A DNA stretch of 64,000 bases. Origin: Deinococcus metalli (GTDB lineage Bacteria; Deinococcota; Deinococci; Deinococcales; Deinococcaceae). Of the stretch, positions 36,884-47,291 are shown piece after piece. Under the pieces are notes generated by a model that was not told where the DNA came from, did no database searches, and was given only the letters and a program-made list of their open reading frames with translations. The DNA is taken from positions 62,001 through 126,000 of the forward strand of contig NZ_JACHFK010000001.1 in the NCBI RefSeq assembly GCF_014201805.1, given 5' to 3'. The position numbers and the translations under genes were made by a program. How positions within the stretch are numbered: the stretch's first letter is position 1; each line of letters begins with the position of its first letter.

Positions 36884-36918
36884 GGGGAAGCCCCGGAGCG
36901 CGGCTCCAGAGCTTCCCC
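36884..36918 (-). terminator. Terminator between AIM24 gene and murG
   Basis: An 8-bp outer stem GGGGAAGC / GCTTCCCC enclosing a 5-bp GGAGC / GCTCC hairpin, just after the AIM24-family stop and before the murG promoter. Confidence 0.65.
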
Positions 36919-36931
36919 GACGCGGCGACGC

Positions 36932-37702
<771 letters not shown>

Positions 37703-37709
37703 ACGGGCC

Positions 37710-37715
37710 ACAGTA
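37710..37715 (-). promoter_or_regulatory. -10 box TACTGT, leaderless start of AIM24 gene
   Basis: TACTGT is separated by 7 nt from the ATG at 37702. Confidence 0.55.
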
Positions 37716-37790
37716 CGACGGCCGGGGTGGGAAAGTTCCGGCGGTCTGCGGCCCGCCGCGCAGGGGCGTAGACAACGGGACATCCTTATC

Positions 37791-37815
37791 TTGACTAAAC
37801 CACTCGGATTACTGA
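37791..37815 (+). promoter_or_regulatory. Possible promoter of the iron-uptake operon
   Basis: TTGACT at 37791 with a weak TACTGA at 37810 (spacing shorter than 17). TTGACTAAAC also resembles a DtxR/MntR half-site (GACTAAA). Both readings are tentative. Confidence 0.3.
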
Positions 37816-37828
37816 AAAATGCGCGACC

Positions 37829-38776
37829 ATGAAGACCCTCCTTCTGCTGTCCGCCGCGCTCGCTGCCAGTTCGGTCTCCGCCCAGACCCTGACCATCACG
37901 CACGACGAGGGCAGGGCGACCGTGCCGACCAACCCCAAGCGCATCGTCGTGATGGACGAGGAATCGCTCGGCTGGATCGCCGCGCTGGGCCTGAGTGACC
38001 GCGTCGTGGGGCTGGGCAGCGCGTACCTGACGCCCAGCGACGTGGAGGGCACGGCCATCAAGCCGAATGTGCTGAGAGACGGCTTCTTCGGCCGCGCCAA
38101 GCTGGGCAACCCCGCGTACGTCGGAGACTGGCAGAAGCCCAACCTGGAGGTCATCACGTCGCTGAGGCCCGACCTCATCGTGCGGCTGACGTGGGACGGC
38201 AACCAGAACTACGACAACCTGAGCAAGATCGCGCCCACGGTGGGCTACAAGGAGGGCGGCGCCGGCTTCTGGCAAAAGGGCCTGCGCGACCTGGCCCGCG
38301 TGTTCGGCAAGCAGGTGCAGGCCGAACAGGTCATCAAGGCCGTCGCGGACACCAACCGCGCCAACGGCCGCAAGCTGCTGGACGCCGGCATCTTCCGCAA
38401 GTACCCCAAGGTGATCGTGGTCGCGCCCTTCGCGGGCGGGCAGAACTGGGTCTACACCGCCACCCGCCTGATCCCGGACCTGAGGGCCCTGGGCTTCAAG
38501 GACGGCTACAGCGCCAGCAAGACCACCCTGGGCGTGGGCGCGCAGATCAGCGACGAGGCGCTGCTGGGCCTGGACAAGCAGACGCTGGTGGTGCTGTTCC
38601 CCCCCGGCGGCAAGTACAACGGCGTGGACGCCTTCCTGAAGACGCCCATCGGCCAGCGCCTGAGCGCCCAGAGCGTCGTGTACGTTCCCGAGGACTTCAG
38701 CGCGTACACCGGCCCGCTGGTCAGCGTCCGCAACAGCACCGACCTGACGCGGATCATCCTCGAGAAGATGAAGTGA
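37829..38776 (+). CDS. ABC transporter substrate-binding protein (ferric siderophore/haem type), first copy
   Basis: The 315-residue exported FecB/FhuD-like protein has signal peptide [18 protein letters not shown], then the cluster A-II/III binding fold beginning [20 protein letters not shown] and [20 protein letters not shown]. It has no lipobox, so it is probably periplasmic or released within the cell envelope. It starts the uptake operon; a second, different binding protein is encoded 2 kb downstream. The ligand could be a ferric siderophore, haem or cobalamin; iron is the commonest by family. Confidence 0.9.
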   Translation: MKTLLLLSAALAASSVSAQTLTITHDEGRATVPTNPKRIVVMDEESLGWIAALGLSDRVVGLGSAYLTPSDVEGTAIKPNVLRDGFFGRAKLGNPAYVGDWQKPNLEVITSLRPDLIVRLTWDGNQNYDNLSKIAPTVGYKEGGAGFWQKGLRDLARVFGKQVQAEQVIKAVADTNRANGRKLLDAGIFRKYPKVIVVAPFAGGQNWVYTATRLIPDLRALGFKDGYSASKTTLGVGAQISDEALLGLDKQTLVVLFPPGGKYNGVDAFLKTPIGQRLSAQSVVYVPEDFSAYTGPLVSVRNSTDLTRIILEKMK

Positions 38777-38785
38777 GCACCCGCC

Positions 38786-39706
38786 TTGACCGCCGCTGAC
38801 CGCCCGGCCCGCCTGCCGCTGTGCGCCGACGTCTCGCGCGCGCTGGGCGAGGACCCCATCGGCACCGCGCCGCACTGGCAGGAGGTGACGGTGCTGGAGC
38901 TGGACGTGCCGGTATGGGCGCACGTGCGCGACGTGGCGAACTGGACACCGGAGCACCACCAGCTGTTCGAGCGCCTGCGCGGCAAGGTCGAGGCCAGCGG
39001 CGCCGGCTTCGGCCTGCTGATGAGCGCTCCCGGCGGGCGCGGGCAGCCCCTGCGCGTCCGGCACTACACGCTGGGCGCGGGCGGCTACACGCGGCGCGAC
39101 TACGCCAGCGCCCTGCCGCAGAGCGAGTGGGCGCGCGGCCTGACCGACACGCTGCTCGAACCACAGCATCTGAGCGCGTGGGAGCAGCAGCCGGTGCCGC
39201 CCGGCCCGGACGTGCACGTGTGTACGCACGGCACGGTGGACGCCGCGTGTGGACGCTACGGCGTGCCGGTGTGCCAGCATCTGGACTCGGTGGGGGAGCG
39301 CGCGTGGCGCACCGGCCATTTCGGCGGGCACCGCTTCGCCGCGACCGCTGTGGAACTGCCCAGCGGCCTGCTGTGGGCGCATCTGACGCCGGAGTTGGCC
39401 GTGCAGGTCGTCCGCCGAGAGGTGCCGCCCGCCGCCGTCGCCCGGCACCTGCGCGGCTTCAGCGGTCTGGCCCCGCTGGCGCAGGTCGTGGACCGCGAAC
39501 TGCTGATCCGGCACGGCTGGGCGTGGCTGGACGCCCACCGCTGGGCCGAGGTGGACGGTCAGGACGTCACGCTGCACCACGAGTGGCGCGGCGAACGCAG
39601 CGTGGTGCGCGCCACCGTCACGCACGACCTGCTCAGCGTGCCCGGCTCCAGCCACAAGGCCGAGTGGTCGGACGTCCGGCAGTACCGCGTACAGTGGACG
39701 GCCTGA
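38786..39706 (+). CDS. Sucrase/ferredoxin-like thioredoxin-fold protein
   Basis: The 306-residue protein matches the sucrase/ferredoxin-like family. HVCTHGTVDAACGRYGVPVC carries the conserved CTHG and a following Cys pair that bind [2Fe-2S] in thioredoxin-fold ferredoxins, and TGHFGGHRFAATAVELPSG is the second family motif. The best start is TTG at 38786, 9 nt after the binding-protein stop; no better start keeps the N-terminus. In an iron-uptake operon it may reduce or release iron inside the cell (inference). Confidence 0.85.
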   Translation: MTAADRPARLPLCADVSRALGEDPIGTAPHWQEVTVLELDVPVWAHVRDVANWTPEHHQLFERLRGKVEASGAGFGLLMSAPGGRGQPLRVRHYTLGAGGYTRRDYASALPQSEWARGLTDTLLEPQHLSAWEQQPVPPGPDVHVCTHGTVDAACGRYGVPVCQHLDSVGERAWRTGHFGGHRFAATAVELPSGLLWAHLTPELAVQVVRREVPPAAVARHLRGFSGLAPLAQVVDRELLIRHGWAWLDAHRWAEVDGQDVTLHHEWRGERSVVRATVTHDLLSVPGSSHKAEWSDVRQYRVQWTA

Positions 39707-39736
39707 CATGACGCGCCGTACCGGATTTCACCCTTC

Positions 39737-40735
39737 ATGGCGCTGAGCCGCCCCTCCACCCTGACCCGCGCCGTGTGGCTGCCCATCTGCGCGGCGCTGC
39801 TGCTGCTCGCGGCCCTGGCATCCCTGGCGCTGGGCGCGAGCGACCTGCCGCTGGACCGGCTGCCACGCCTGCTGCTGCACCCCGACGACAGCACCGAGAG
39901 TCTGGTGATCCACACGCTGCGGCTGCCGCGCACGCTGGTCGCCGCGCTGGCCGGGGCGGGGCTGGGCGTGTCGGGGCTGCTCCTGCAGGCGGTCACGCGC
40001 AACCCGCTGGCCGACCCCGGCATCCTGGGGGTGGAGGCGGGCGGCGGCCTGGGCATTCTGGTGATGGTCGTGTTCCTGCCGGCCGCGCCCGCGTGGCTGT
40101 TCGTGCCGGCCGCCTTCCTGGGCGGCACGCTGGCGGCGCTGGTCGCGTACGGCGTCGCGCGCTCGGTCGGCGTCACGCCGCTGCGGCTGGCGCTGGCGGG
40201 CGTGGCGGTCGCGTCGCTTGCCGGAGCGGCCAGCCGCGCCATCCAGATCCTGTGGGAAACGCGCGCGCAGGGGGCGCTGTCGTCCCTCGCGGGCAGCGTC
40301 GCCGGACGCACCTGGGCGGACGCGGGTCAGGTCGCGCCGTGGGTGCTGGGCGGCCTGCTGCTCGCGCTGCTCTTCACGCCGCGCGTGAACGTCCTGGCGC
40401 TGGGCGAGGACGTGGCGCGCGGCCTGGGCGCCCGCACCGAGCGCGACTCCGCGATCATCACGGGTCTGGGTGTGCTGCTCGCCGCCGCGTCGGTCAGCGT
40501 GGTCGGCCCCATCGGCTTTGTCGGGCTGATCGTGCCGCACGCCGCGCGCACCCTGGTCGGGCCGGACCACCGCCTCGGCCTGCCGGTGGCCGCCCTGCTG
40601 GGCGCGGCCTTCCTGGTGACCGCCGACGTCGCCGCCCGCCTTGTCGACCGACCTGCCGAGACGCCCGTCGGGATTCTCGTCGCCGCCGTCGGCGCCCCCT
40701 TCTTCGTGCTGATCGCCCGCCGCCGGGCGAAGTGA
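39737..40735 (+). CDS. FecCD-family ABC permease, first copy
   Basis: The 332-residue BtuC/FecCD permease has about nine or ten membrane helices. Signature parts: LRLPRTLVAALAGAGLGVSG, LLLQAVTRNPLADPGILGVE and GPIGFVGLIVPHAARTLVGP, the last being the ATPase-coupling helix region. A small overlapping frame upstream (39708) lacks support. Paired with the second permease at 41732 it could form a heterodimeric channel, as in FhuB halves or FecCD. Confidence 0.93.
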   Translation: MALSRPSTLTRAVWLPICAALLLLAALASLALGASDLPLDRLPRLLLHPDDSTESLVIHTLRLPRTLVAALAGAGLGVSGLLLQAVTRNPLADPGILGVEAGGGLGILVMVVFLPAAPAWLFVPAAFLGGTLAALVAYGVARSVGVTPLRLALAGVAVASLAGAASRAIQILWETRAQGALSSLAGSVAGRTWADAGQVAPWVLGGLLLALLFTPRVNVLALGEDVARGLGARTERDSAIITGLGVLLAAASVSVVGPIGFVGLIVPHAARTLVGPDHRLGLPVAALLGAAFLVTADVAARLVDRPAETPVGILVAAVGAPFFVLIARRRAK

Positions 40736-40784
40736 GCCCGCCCGCATTCCCACCCGCACTCTGTGTTCCGTCAAGGATGTCCCC

Positions 40785-41711
40785 ATGAATACAATCCTCA
40801 GCCTGTCCGCCCTCGCCGCCGTCTCGGTGGCCGCCGCCGCTGCCGTCAGCGTGAAGCACGACCTCGGCACCCTGACGCTGCCCGCGCCTGCCAAGCGCGT
40901 GGTGGCGCTGGAATACTCGTTTCTGGACACACTGGTCGCGCTGGGTGTCACGCCGGTCGGCGGCGCGCTCGGTACCCAGGGCGGCGACCGGGGCGCGCCG
41001 CCGTACCTCGCGCCGCGCGTCAAGGGCGTCCCGGCCACGGGCAGCCGTGCCCAGCCCAGCCTGGAGGCCATCGCCGCCGCCCGGCCCGACGTGATCCTGG
41101 CGGACACCCTCGTGCACAAGGACCTGCTGCCGCAGTTCGCGAAACTCGCCCCGACGGCCGTGTTCCCCAGCCGCCGGAGCACCGTCGATGAGCTGAATGC
41201 CCAGACCCTCGCCATCGGGCAGCTCGTGGGCCGTGAAGCCGCCGCCCGCCGGCTGCTGGCGGACCAGGCGTCGCTGAACGCCAAGGCGCGGGCCTTCACC
41301 AAGCGCGGCGCGCCGGCCTTCGTCGCGGCGGTCGTCACGCCCCGCACCCTGACCGTCCACACCGACGGGAGCTTTGTCGGCAGCTACCTGGAGACGCTGG
41401 GCCGCAAGAACGCCCTGACGGTGAAGGACACGCAGACGCAGTACGAGATCTCGCTGGAGGGCCTGGTCGCCCTGCAACCGCAGACACTGGTGCTGTTCAC
41501 GGCCCCCGACGAGAAGCCGATCACCGACACGTGGCGCACCAACCCCCTGTGGCAGAAGCTGCCGGCCGTGGCACGTGGGCGCGTGTACGTCTTTGACCGT
41601 GACGACTGGACGCGCGGGCGCGGGCCCATCGCCCTGAAGCTGATGGTGAAGGAAGCCATCGACAGCCGCCTGCTCCAGGACGGCGCGCCGCCCGCGCCGT
41701 ACCGCTACTGA
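40785..41711 (+). CDS. ABC transporter substrate-binding protein (ferric siderophore/haem type), second copy
   Basis: The 308-residue FecB-like binding protein has a short signal-like N-terminus (MNTILSLSALAAVSVAAAAA) followed by VKHDLGTLTLPAPAKRVVAL and EYSFLDTLVALGVTPVGGAL. It is clearly diverged from the first copy, so two ligands or two routes to one transporter are likely. AAGGATG lies 5 nt before ATG at 40785. It sits between the two permease genes. Confidence 0.9.
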   Translation: MNTILSLSALAAVSVAAAAAVSVKHDLGTLTLPAPAKRVVALEYSFLDTLVALGVTPVGGALGTQGGDRGAPPYLAPRVKGVPATGSRAQPSLEAIAAARPDVILADTLVHKDLLPQFAKLAPTAVFPSRRSTVDELNAQTLAIGQLVGREAAARRLLADQASLNAKARAFTKRGAPAFVAAVVTPRTLTVHTDGSFVGSYLETLGRKNALTVKDTQTQYEISLEGLVALQPQTLVLFTAPDEKPITDTWRTNPLWQKLPAVARGRVYVFDRDDWTRGRGPIALKLMVKEAIDSRLLQDGAPPAPYRY

Positions 41712-41731
41712 ACCGGAGGGTCCGCCGTCCC

Positions 41732-42757
41732 ATGATCCCGCCCGGCCCCCCGCCCCGCTTCACCACCGCCCGCGCCGTCACCCTCGGTGGAGTGCTGGCC
41801 GCCGCGACGCTGGCCCTCGCCGTGCTGGCCCTGGGCCTGGGCGCGGTCAAGACCCCGGCGGGCGAGGTCGTGCAGGTCATCCTCGGCCACGGGGACGCCC
41901 TGACGCGGCAGCTCGTGCTCGACCTGCGGGCGCCGCGCATCGTGGTGGCCGTGCTGGCCGGCGCGATGTTCGCCGCGTCCGGCGCGATGATGCAGGGCGT
42001 CATCCGCAATCCGCTGGCGTCGCCGGACCTCATTGGGGTCGGGGCGGGCGCGGGGCTGGCCGCCACCCTCTACCTGCTCGCGTGGCCCGGCTCGCCGCCC
42101 GGCGGCCTGCCGTGGGCGGCGCTGGTCGGCGCGTGGGCGGGCTTCGGGCTGGTGCTGGTGCTGGCGCGCGAGTGGAGCGGGCAGCGCGTGAACACCCTGC
42201 ACCCGGTGCGGCTCGCGCTGGTCGGCGTGGCGGTGGCCGCCGCGCTGGGGGCCGTGCAGCAACTGGTGCTGGTGCGCGCGCCTGACGGCCTGGGCGCCGC
42301 CCTGACCTTCCTGGCGGGCAGCGTGTACGGCGCCGACGCTGCTCGCGCCGCCCGACTGCTGCCGTGGGCGCTGGTGCTGCTGCCCGCCGCGCTGCTCCTG
42401 GCGCGCACGCTGGACGTCCTGAACCTCGGGGAAGACCTCGCCACGAGTCTCGGCACCCGCGTGAACGCCGCGCGGCTGCTGTCCCTGACGGTCGCCGTCG
42501 CGCTCGCGGGCGCGGCCGTGACGGGCGCGGGCATCCTGGGTTTCGTGGGCCTGCTCGCGCCGCATGTCGCGCGGCTGCTGGTGGGTGGGCGGCACGCGCG
42601 GCTGCTGCCCGTCAGCATGCTGCTGGGCGCGCTGCTGGTCCTTGCCGCCGACACGCTGGGCCGCGCGCTGCTGCCCCCGCTGGAAGTGCCGGCGGGCCTG
42701 TTCACCACCCTGGTCGGCGCGCCATACTTCCTCTCGCTGCTGCGGCGCAGCGCCTGA
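41732..42757 (+). CDS. FecCD-family ABC permease, second copy
   Basis: The 341-residue permease has motifs LRAPRIVVAVLAGAMFAASG, AMMQGVIRNPLASPDLIGVG and GAGILGFVGLLAPHVARLLV, diagnostic of the FecCD/BtuC family. GGAGG precedes ATG at 41732, 20 nt after the second binding-protein stop. Together with the first permease it gives two membrane subunits for a single encoded ATPase, consistent with a heterodimeric importer. Confidence 0.93.
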   Translation: MIPPGPPPRFTTARAVTLGGVLAAATLALAVLALGLGAVKTPAGEVVQVILGHGDALTRQLVLDLRAPRIVVAVLAGAMFAASGAMMQGVIRNPLASPDLIGVGAGAGLAATLYLLAWPGSPPGGLPWAALVGAWAGFGLVLVLAREWSGQRVNTLHPVRLALVGVAVAAALGAVQQLVLVRAPDGLGAALTFLAGSVYGADAARAARLLPWALVLLPAALLLARTLDVLNLGEDLATSLGTRVNAARLLSLTVAVALAGAAVTGAGILGFVGLLAPHVARLLVGGRHARLLPVSMLLGALLVLAADTLGRALLPPLEVPAGLFTTLVGAPYFLSLLRRSA

Positions 42758-42779
42758 CCGCGCCGTGATGAAGGGCTCC

Positions 42780-43588
<809 letters not shown>

Positions 43589-43589
<1 letters not shown>

Positions 43590-43618
43590 GCGGGACTGGA
43601 CCCGGGTGGAGTCCCGCC
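43589..43618. terminator. Bidirectional terminator between iron operon and aminotransferase
   Basis: A 9-bp perfect stem GGCGGGACT / AGTCCCGCC with a 12-nt loop, between convergent genes. Confidence 0.7.
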
Positions 43619-43630
43619 CTCGGCGCTGCG

Positions 43631-44797
43631 TCAGCCCTCGACCAGCTGTCCCAGGCGCGCGAGCACTTCGTGGATGTTCTCCAGGCTGGTCGCGTAGCTC
43701 AGGCGCACCTGGCCGGGCGCGGCGAAGTCGGTGCCGGGCACCACGGCCACGCGGGCCTCGTCGAGAATCCGGCGGGCGGCTTCCAGCTCGTCCGGGTGGA
43801 CGCGATCCGTGTTCGCCATCACGTAGAACGCGCCGTGCGGGGTGGGCGTGGGCAGGCCCAGGGCGTTCAGACCCGCCACGATCACGTCCCGCCGCTCGTG
43901 GTACGCGCTCCTTGCCATCTCGATGAAGCGGGCCGTCTCCTCGTGCTGCTCCAGCGCGGCCAGGGCGGCGTACTGGCTGACGCTGCTGGCGTTGCTGGTG
44001 CTCTGCGACTGGATGGCGTTCATGGCCGCGATCACGGCCTTCGGGCCGCCCGCGTAGCCGATGCGCCACCCGGTCATGGCGTAGGCCTTGCTCGCCCCGT
44101 TTACCGTCAGCGTGTGCTCCGGCGCGAAGGTGCCGATGCTGACCTGCTCGGCGCCGTACACGAGGTGCTCGTACATCTCGTCCGTCACGATCATCAGGCC
44201 ACGTCGCTGGGCGATGGCGGCCACGGCTGCCAGCACGTCCTGCGGGAACACCGCGCCCGTGGGGTTGCCGGGGCTGTTCAGCACGATCATGCGGGTGCGC
44301 GGCGTGACCAGCGCCTCCAGCACGTCCGGATCGAGCTGGAAGCCAGACTCCGGTGTGGTCGGCACGGCCACCGGCACGGCGCCCGTCAGCGCCACCATCT
44401 CCGGGTAGCTCACCCAGTACGGGGCCGGAATCAGCACCTCGTCGCCGGGGTTCAGCAGCGCGAAGAATGCGTTGAACAGCGCCTGCTTGCCACCGCTGGT
44501 GACCGTCACGGCGTCCGGGGCGTGGTGCAGGCCGTTCTCGCGGGCGAACTTCGCGCTGATTGCCTCGCGCAGCTCCGGAATGCCGCTCACTGCCGTGTAC
44601 TTGGTCCTGCCGTGCTCGATGGCCGCGATGCCGGCGGCCTTCACGTGCGGCGGCGTGTCGAAATCCGGTTCGCCCACGCTCATCGAGATCACGTCAATGC
44701 CCTGGCGCTGGAGTTCCAGCGCGCGGCTGGACACCGCGACCGTCGAGGAGGGCTTGAGGCTCAGGGATTTCTGGGACAGGCGAAAGGGGCCGCTCAT
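43631..44797 (-). CDS. Class I/II aminotransferase (aspartate aminotransferase type)
   Basis: The 388-residue PLP enzyme has the Schiff-base lysine in NGASKAYAMTGWRIGYAGG, substrate Arg and PLP contacts in LNSPGNPTGAVFPQDVL, and N-terminal ISMSVGEPDFDTPPHVKAAG. These place it in the aspC/AAT-Ib subgroup, which usually transfers the amino group of Asp (sometimes prephenate or aromatic residues). Leaderless: TACCCT lies 7 nt before ATG at 44797. It is convergent with the iron operon. Confidence 0.93.
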   Translation of the reverse strand: MSGPFRLSQKSLSLKPSSTVAVSSRALELQRQGIDVISMSVGEPDFDTPPHVKAAGIAAIEHGRTKYTAVSGIPELREAISAKFARENGLHHAPDAVTVTSGGKQALFNAFFALLNPGDEVLIPAPYWVSYPEMVALTGAVPVAVPTTPESGFQLDPDVLEALVTPRTRMIVLNSPGNPTGAVFPQDVLAAVAAIAQRRGLMIVTDEMYEHLVYGAEQVSIGTFAPEHTLTVNGASKAYAMTGWRIGYAGGPKAVIAAMNAIQSQSTSNASSVSQYAALAALEQHEETARFIEMARSAYHERRDVIVAGLNALGLPTPTPHGAFYVMANTDRVHPDELEAARRILDEARVAVVPGTDFAAPGQVRLSYATSLENIHEVLARLGQLVEG

Positions 44798-44804
44798 ACC
44801 CAGG

Positions 44805-44810
44805 AGGGTA
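44805..44810 (-). promoter_or_regulatory. -10 box TACCCT, leaderless start of aminotransferase
   Basis: TACCCT is separated by 7 nt from the ATG at 44797. Confidence 0.55.
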
Positions 44811-44842
44811 CAGGCGGCCCGGCGGGAGGAGGGCGGGGAGGG

Positions 44843-45322
44843 TTAGAAGCGGTAGGTGACGCCGAGGCTCGCGCTGGGCACAACCAGCCCGCCGTTATTG
44901 GTCGTCGAGAAGGCGTAGCGAAGTCTGCCTTCCGTGAACCAGCCCCAGTTCCCGTTCCCGAACGATCCACGAACACCGCCCACACCGCCGACCAGGATCA
45001 GCGCGCCGGCGATCGTTCCCACGCTCGGGCCGCCGTACAGATTCAGGCCACCGTTGCTCCCTGACACCAGTACGTCGGCTTCCAGCAGCGGGAAAGGGCC
45101 GCCATCGACCGGAATGACGCCCAGCCCGGCCGAACCACGCACGCCGAACTGAACACCCTGAAGCCGTCCCACGTCTGTACTCAACCCCAGCGTCACGGTA
45201 GGCGACAGGATGAATTCGCCACCCAACTGTGTGCCCACCCCGCCCCACACGGTCACGCCCTGGGCCAGGGCGGGAGAGAGGGTGGCGGCGATGGTGAAGG
45301 CCAGCGTTCGGAGCAGGGTCAT
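44843..45322 (-). CDS. Hypothetical exported beta-strand-rich protein
   Basis: The 159-residue protein has a clean signal peptide (MTLLRTLAFTIAATLSPALA). The mature region is a series of alternating Gly/Val/Leu strands (GVTVWGGVGTQLGGEFILS), ending in SASLGVTYRF. A terminal aromatic preceded by alternating hydrophobics is typical of outer-membrane beta-barrels. It could be a small barrel in the Deinococcus outer envelope. No named family. TACGCT sits 7 nt before the ATG. Confidence 0.78.
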   Translation of the reverse strand: MTLLRTLAFTIAATLSPALAQGVTVWGGVGTQLGGEFILSPTVTLGLSTDVGRLQGVQFGVRGSAGLGVIPVDGGPFPLLEADVLVSGSNGGLNLYGGPSVGTIAGALILVGGVGGVRGSFGNGNWGWFTEGRLRYAFSTTNNGGLVVPSASLGVTYRF

Positions 45323-45329
45323 CGGCTCC

Positions 45330-45335
45330 AGCGTA
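45330..45335 (-). promoter_or_regulatory. -10 box TACGCT, leaderless start of the exported protein
   Basis: TACGCT is separated by 7 nt from the ATG at 45322. Confidence 0.55.
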
Positions 45336-45416
45336 CCAGGGCTCCACAGCGTCCGGAGCGCACATGCAGCGCCGGGAGCCGCTCACGGGCGGCTCCCGGC
45401 CAAGGCAGGGCGGCGG

Positions 45417-46001
45417 TCAGGTCAGCAGACCGATGCTGCGGGCGCGGCTGACGGCCTCGGTGCGGTCGCCGGCGTCGAGCTTGGCGTACAGGCGGGCGAG
45501 GTGGTCCTTGACGGTGTCGGGCGACACGCCCAGGTTCTTGGCGATCTCCTTGTTGGAGTAGCCCTGCGCCAGCAGGGGCAGCACCTCGGACTCGCGGGGC
45601 GTCAGGCGCGGCACGTTCACGTGCGGCAGGCGGTCGATCTCGGGGTTGGCGACGATGTCGCGCAGCTGTCTCGCCAGGCTCTCGGGGTCGGTTTCCTTGC
45701 TGACGTAGCCGCGCGCTCCGGCGGCGCGGGCCGCCTGCACGATGGCGGGTTCGGCGAAGGTGGTGATCAGCACCGACACGACGTGCGGGTTGCTCAGGCG
45801 CAGGCGTTCGCACACCTCGATGCCGGTCATGCCGGGCATCTTGACGTCCAGCAGGGCCGCGTCGGGCTGCAGGGTGCGGCAGGCGTCCAGCGCGGCCAGG
45901 CCGTCGGCGGCTTCGGCCACCACGTCGAAGCCCTGGTTGATCAGGGCGTACTTCAGGCCCATACGGAACAGCGGGTGATCGTCGGCGATTACGAGTCTCA
46001 T
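45417..46001 (-). CDS. NarL/LuxR-family response regulator
   Basis: The 194-residue two-domain regulator has a receiver domain with phospho-acceptor Asp52 (AALLDVKMPGMTG), acidic pocket ADD at residues 6-8, Thr/Lys switch residues (LITTF, VSKE), then a LuxR-type helix-turn-helix LTPRESEVLPLLAQGYSNKE near residues 130-190. ATG at 46001 overlaps the histidine kinase stop (ATGA), so the two are a coupled two-component pair. Target genes are not evident. Confidence 0.95.
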   Translation of the reverse strand: MRLVIADDHPLFRMGLKYALINQGFDVVAEAADGLAALDACRTLQPDAALLDVKMPGMTGIEVCERLRLSNPHVVSVLITTFAEPAIVQAARAAGARGYVSKETDPESLARQLRDIVANPEIDRLPHVNVPRLTPRESEVLPLLAQGYSNKEIAKNLGVSPDTVKDHLARLYAKLDAGDRTEAVSRARSIGLLT

Positions 46002-47080
46002 GGGGTGACCTCCGGGAGGAGCAGGGTGAAGTGCGTGTGGACGGGCAGGGGGGCGTCGGCGGGTGGTCGGTCGGGATCGGGCGGCGTGTCCGGTGGAGCG
46101 CGGTCGTAGTGCAGGCCGCCGCCGTGGGCCTCGGCGATGCGGCGGGCGATGAACAGGCCCAGTCCGGCGGTGCCGGCGGTGTACTGCTGGCCGGCGATGG
46201 TGGTGGGCTGCGTGTTGAAGGGCTGCGCGAGTTCCGAGACCGGGACGCTCAGGCCGGGGCCGTCGTCGGACACGACCACGCCGCGCGGCGTGACGCTCAG
46301 GACGACCTCGCGGGTGGCGTAGCGCAGGGCGTTCTCGGTGAGGTTGATGACGGCCCGTTCGAGCACCCGGGCGTCCACGTCGGCTTCGCCGTGACCGGTC
46401 ACGAGCAGACTCAGGCCGCGCTCCGTGACCTGCGGCTGCACGCGGCGGGCGACGTTGTCGAGCAGGGCGCGCAGGTCCGTGGGGTCCGGGTGGATCTGCA
46501 CGTCCTCGCGCTCGAAGCGGTGGGCATCGGCCATCTGCTGCACCAGCGCGAGCAGGCGGGTCGTCTCGGCCTGGATCTGAACGCCGACCTCGCGTTTCTC
46601 GGCGTCCGGCAGGGGCAGTGTGGTCAGCACCTTGGTCAGGTGCCCGGTGGCGATCAGCGGGGTCTTGAGGTCGTGCACCAACGTGGCGATAAAGGCGTTG
46701 CGGCGCGTCTGCTCGACGCCCAGGCGGCCCAGCAGGTCCCCGAAGGCGGATCTCAGCGACAGGATCTCGGCGGGGTCGTCCGGGTGTGGCTGCGCGAAGT
46801 CGCCGCGTTCCACCTCGGACTGCAGCAGGCTCAGGGAGCGCAGCAGCGTGCCGCTGAGCAGGTAGCCCACGGCGGCGCACAACCCACCCACCACGACCAT
46901 CCACCCAATCAAGCTGACGGCGGGCACGCTGGGCTGCGCCATGAAGGTCAGCACCACGTTGGGCAAGAAGGCCAGCATGAAGATCACCAGCGTGAACTGC
47001 GCGCGCAGCGTGGCCGGCCGCTTCCGCCGGGCGGCCGTGGTCGGCGCCTCGGTGGGCAGGGGAACGCTGCGCGCACTCAT
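45998..47080 (-). CDS. Membrane sensor histidine kinase
   Basis: The 360-residue protein has two membrane helices near residues 28-48 and 55-80 joined by a very short loop (a sensor with almost no external domain), then a HisKA-type dimerisation region with phosphorylatable His136 in LVHDLKTPLIATG. The ATPase domain has N-box NLTENALRYA, DDGPGLSVPV and GTAGLGLFIARRIAEAHGG. The C-terminal tail is Pro-rich. It acts with the coupled response regulator. TACGCT is 6 nt before ATG at 47080. Confidence 0.93.
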   Translation of the reverse strand: MSARSVPLPTEAPTTAARRKRPATLRAQFTLVIFMLAFLPNVVLTFMAQPSVPAVSLIGWMVVVGGLCAAVGYLLSGTLLRSLSLLQSEVERGDFAQPHPDDPAEILSLRSAFGDLLGRLGVEQTRRNAFIATLVHDLKTPLIATGHLTKVLTTLPLPDAEKREVGVQIQAETTRLLALVQQMADAHRFEREDVQIHPDPTDLRALLDNVARRVQPQVTERGLSLLVTGHGEADVDARVLERAVINLTENALRYATREVVLSVTPRGVVVSDDGPGLSVPVSELAQPFNTQPTTIAGQQYTAGTAGLGLFIARRIAEAHGGGLHYDRAPPDTPPDPDRPPADAPLPVHTHFTLLLPEVTP

Positions 47081-47086
47081 GGGTGC

Positions 47087-47092
47087 AGCGTA
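47087..47092 (-). promoter_or_regulatory. -10 box TACGCT, leaderless start of the two-component operon
   Basis: TACGCT is separated by 6 nt from the ATG at 47080. A TTGACA lies at 47143-47148 but is about 50 bp upstream, too far to be its -35. Confidence 0.55.
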
Positions 47093-47291
47093 CGGGGCGC
47101 CCTCTGACAGAACCCTCACGCCCTGCGGGACCGGCCGCGCTTTGTCAAGCCCCACCCCCGGCAGGGTAGATGATGTCGTGGAGCGCGAAAATGACCGCCA
47201 GACCAGCGGTGCGGGTGCGTGTGGCACGGTGCTGAGCGCGACCCCCGGTTCCGGCGTCCGCGCGGGCCGGGGAGGCGTGGGGTGGTTGCGG

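Noticed and set aside
39708..39746. 12-codon micro-ORF just after the ferredoxin-like gene
   Set aside because: No -10 box or ribosome-binding site, and no stop/start coupling to the permease ATG at 39737.
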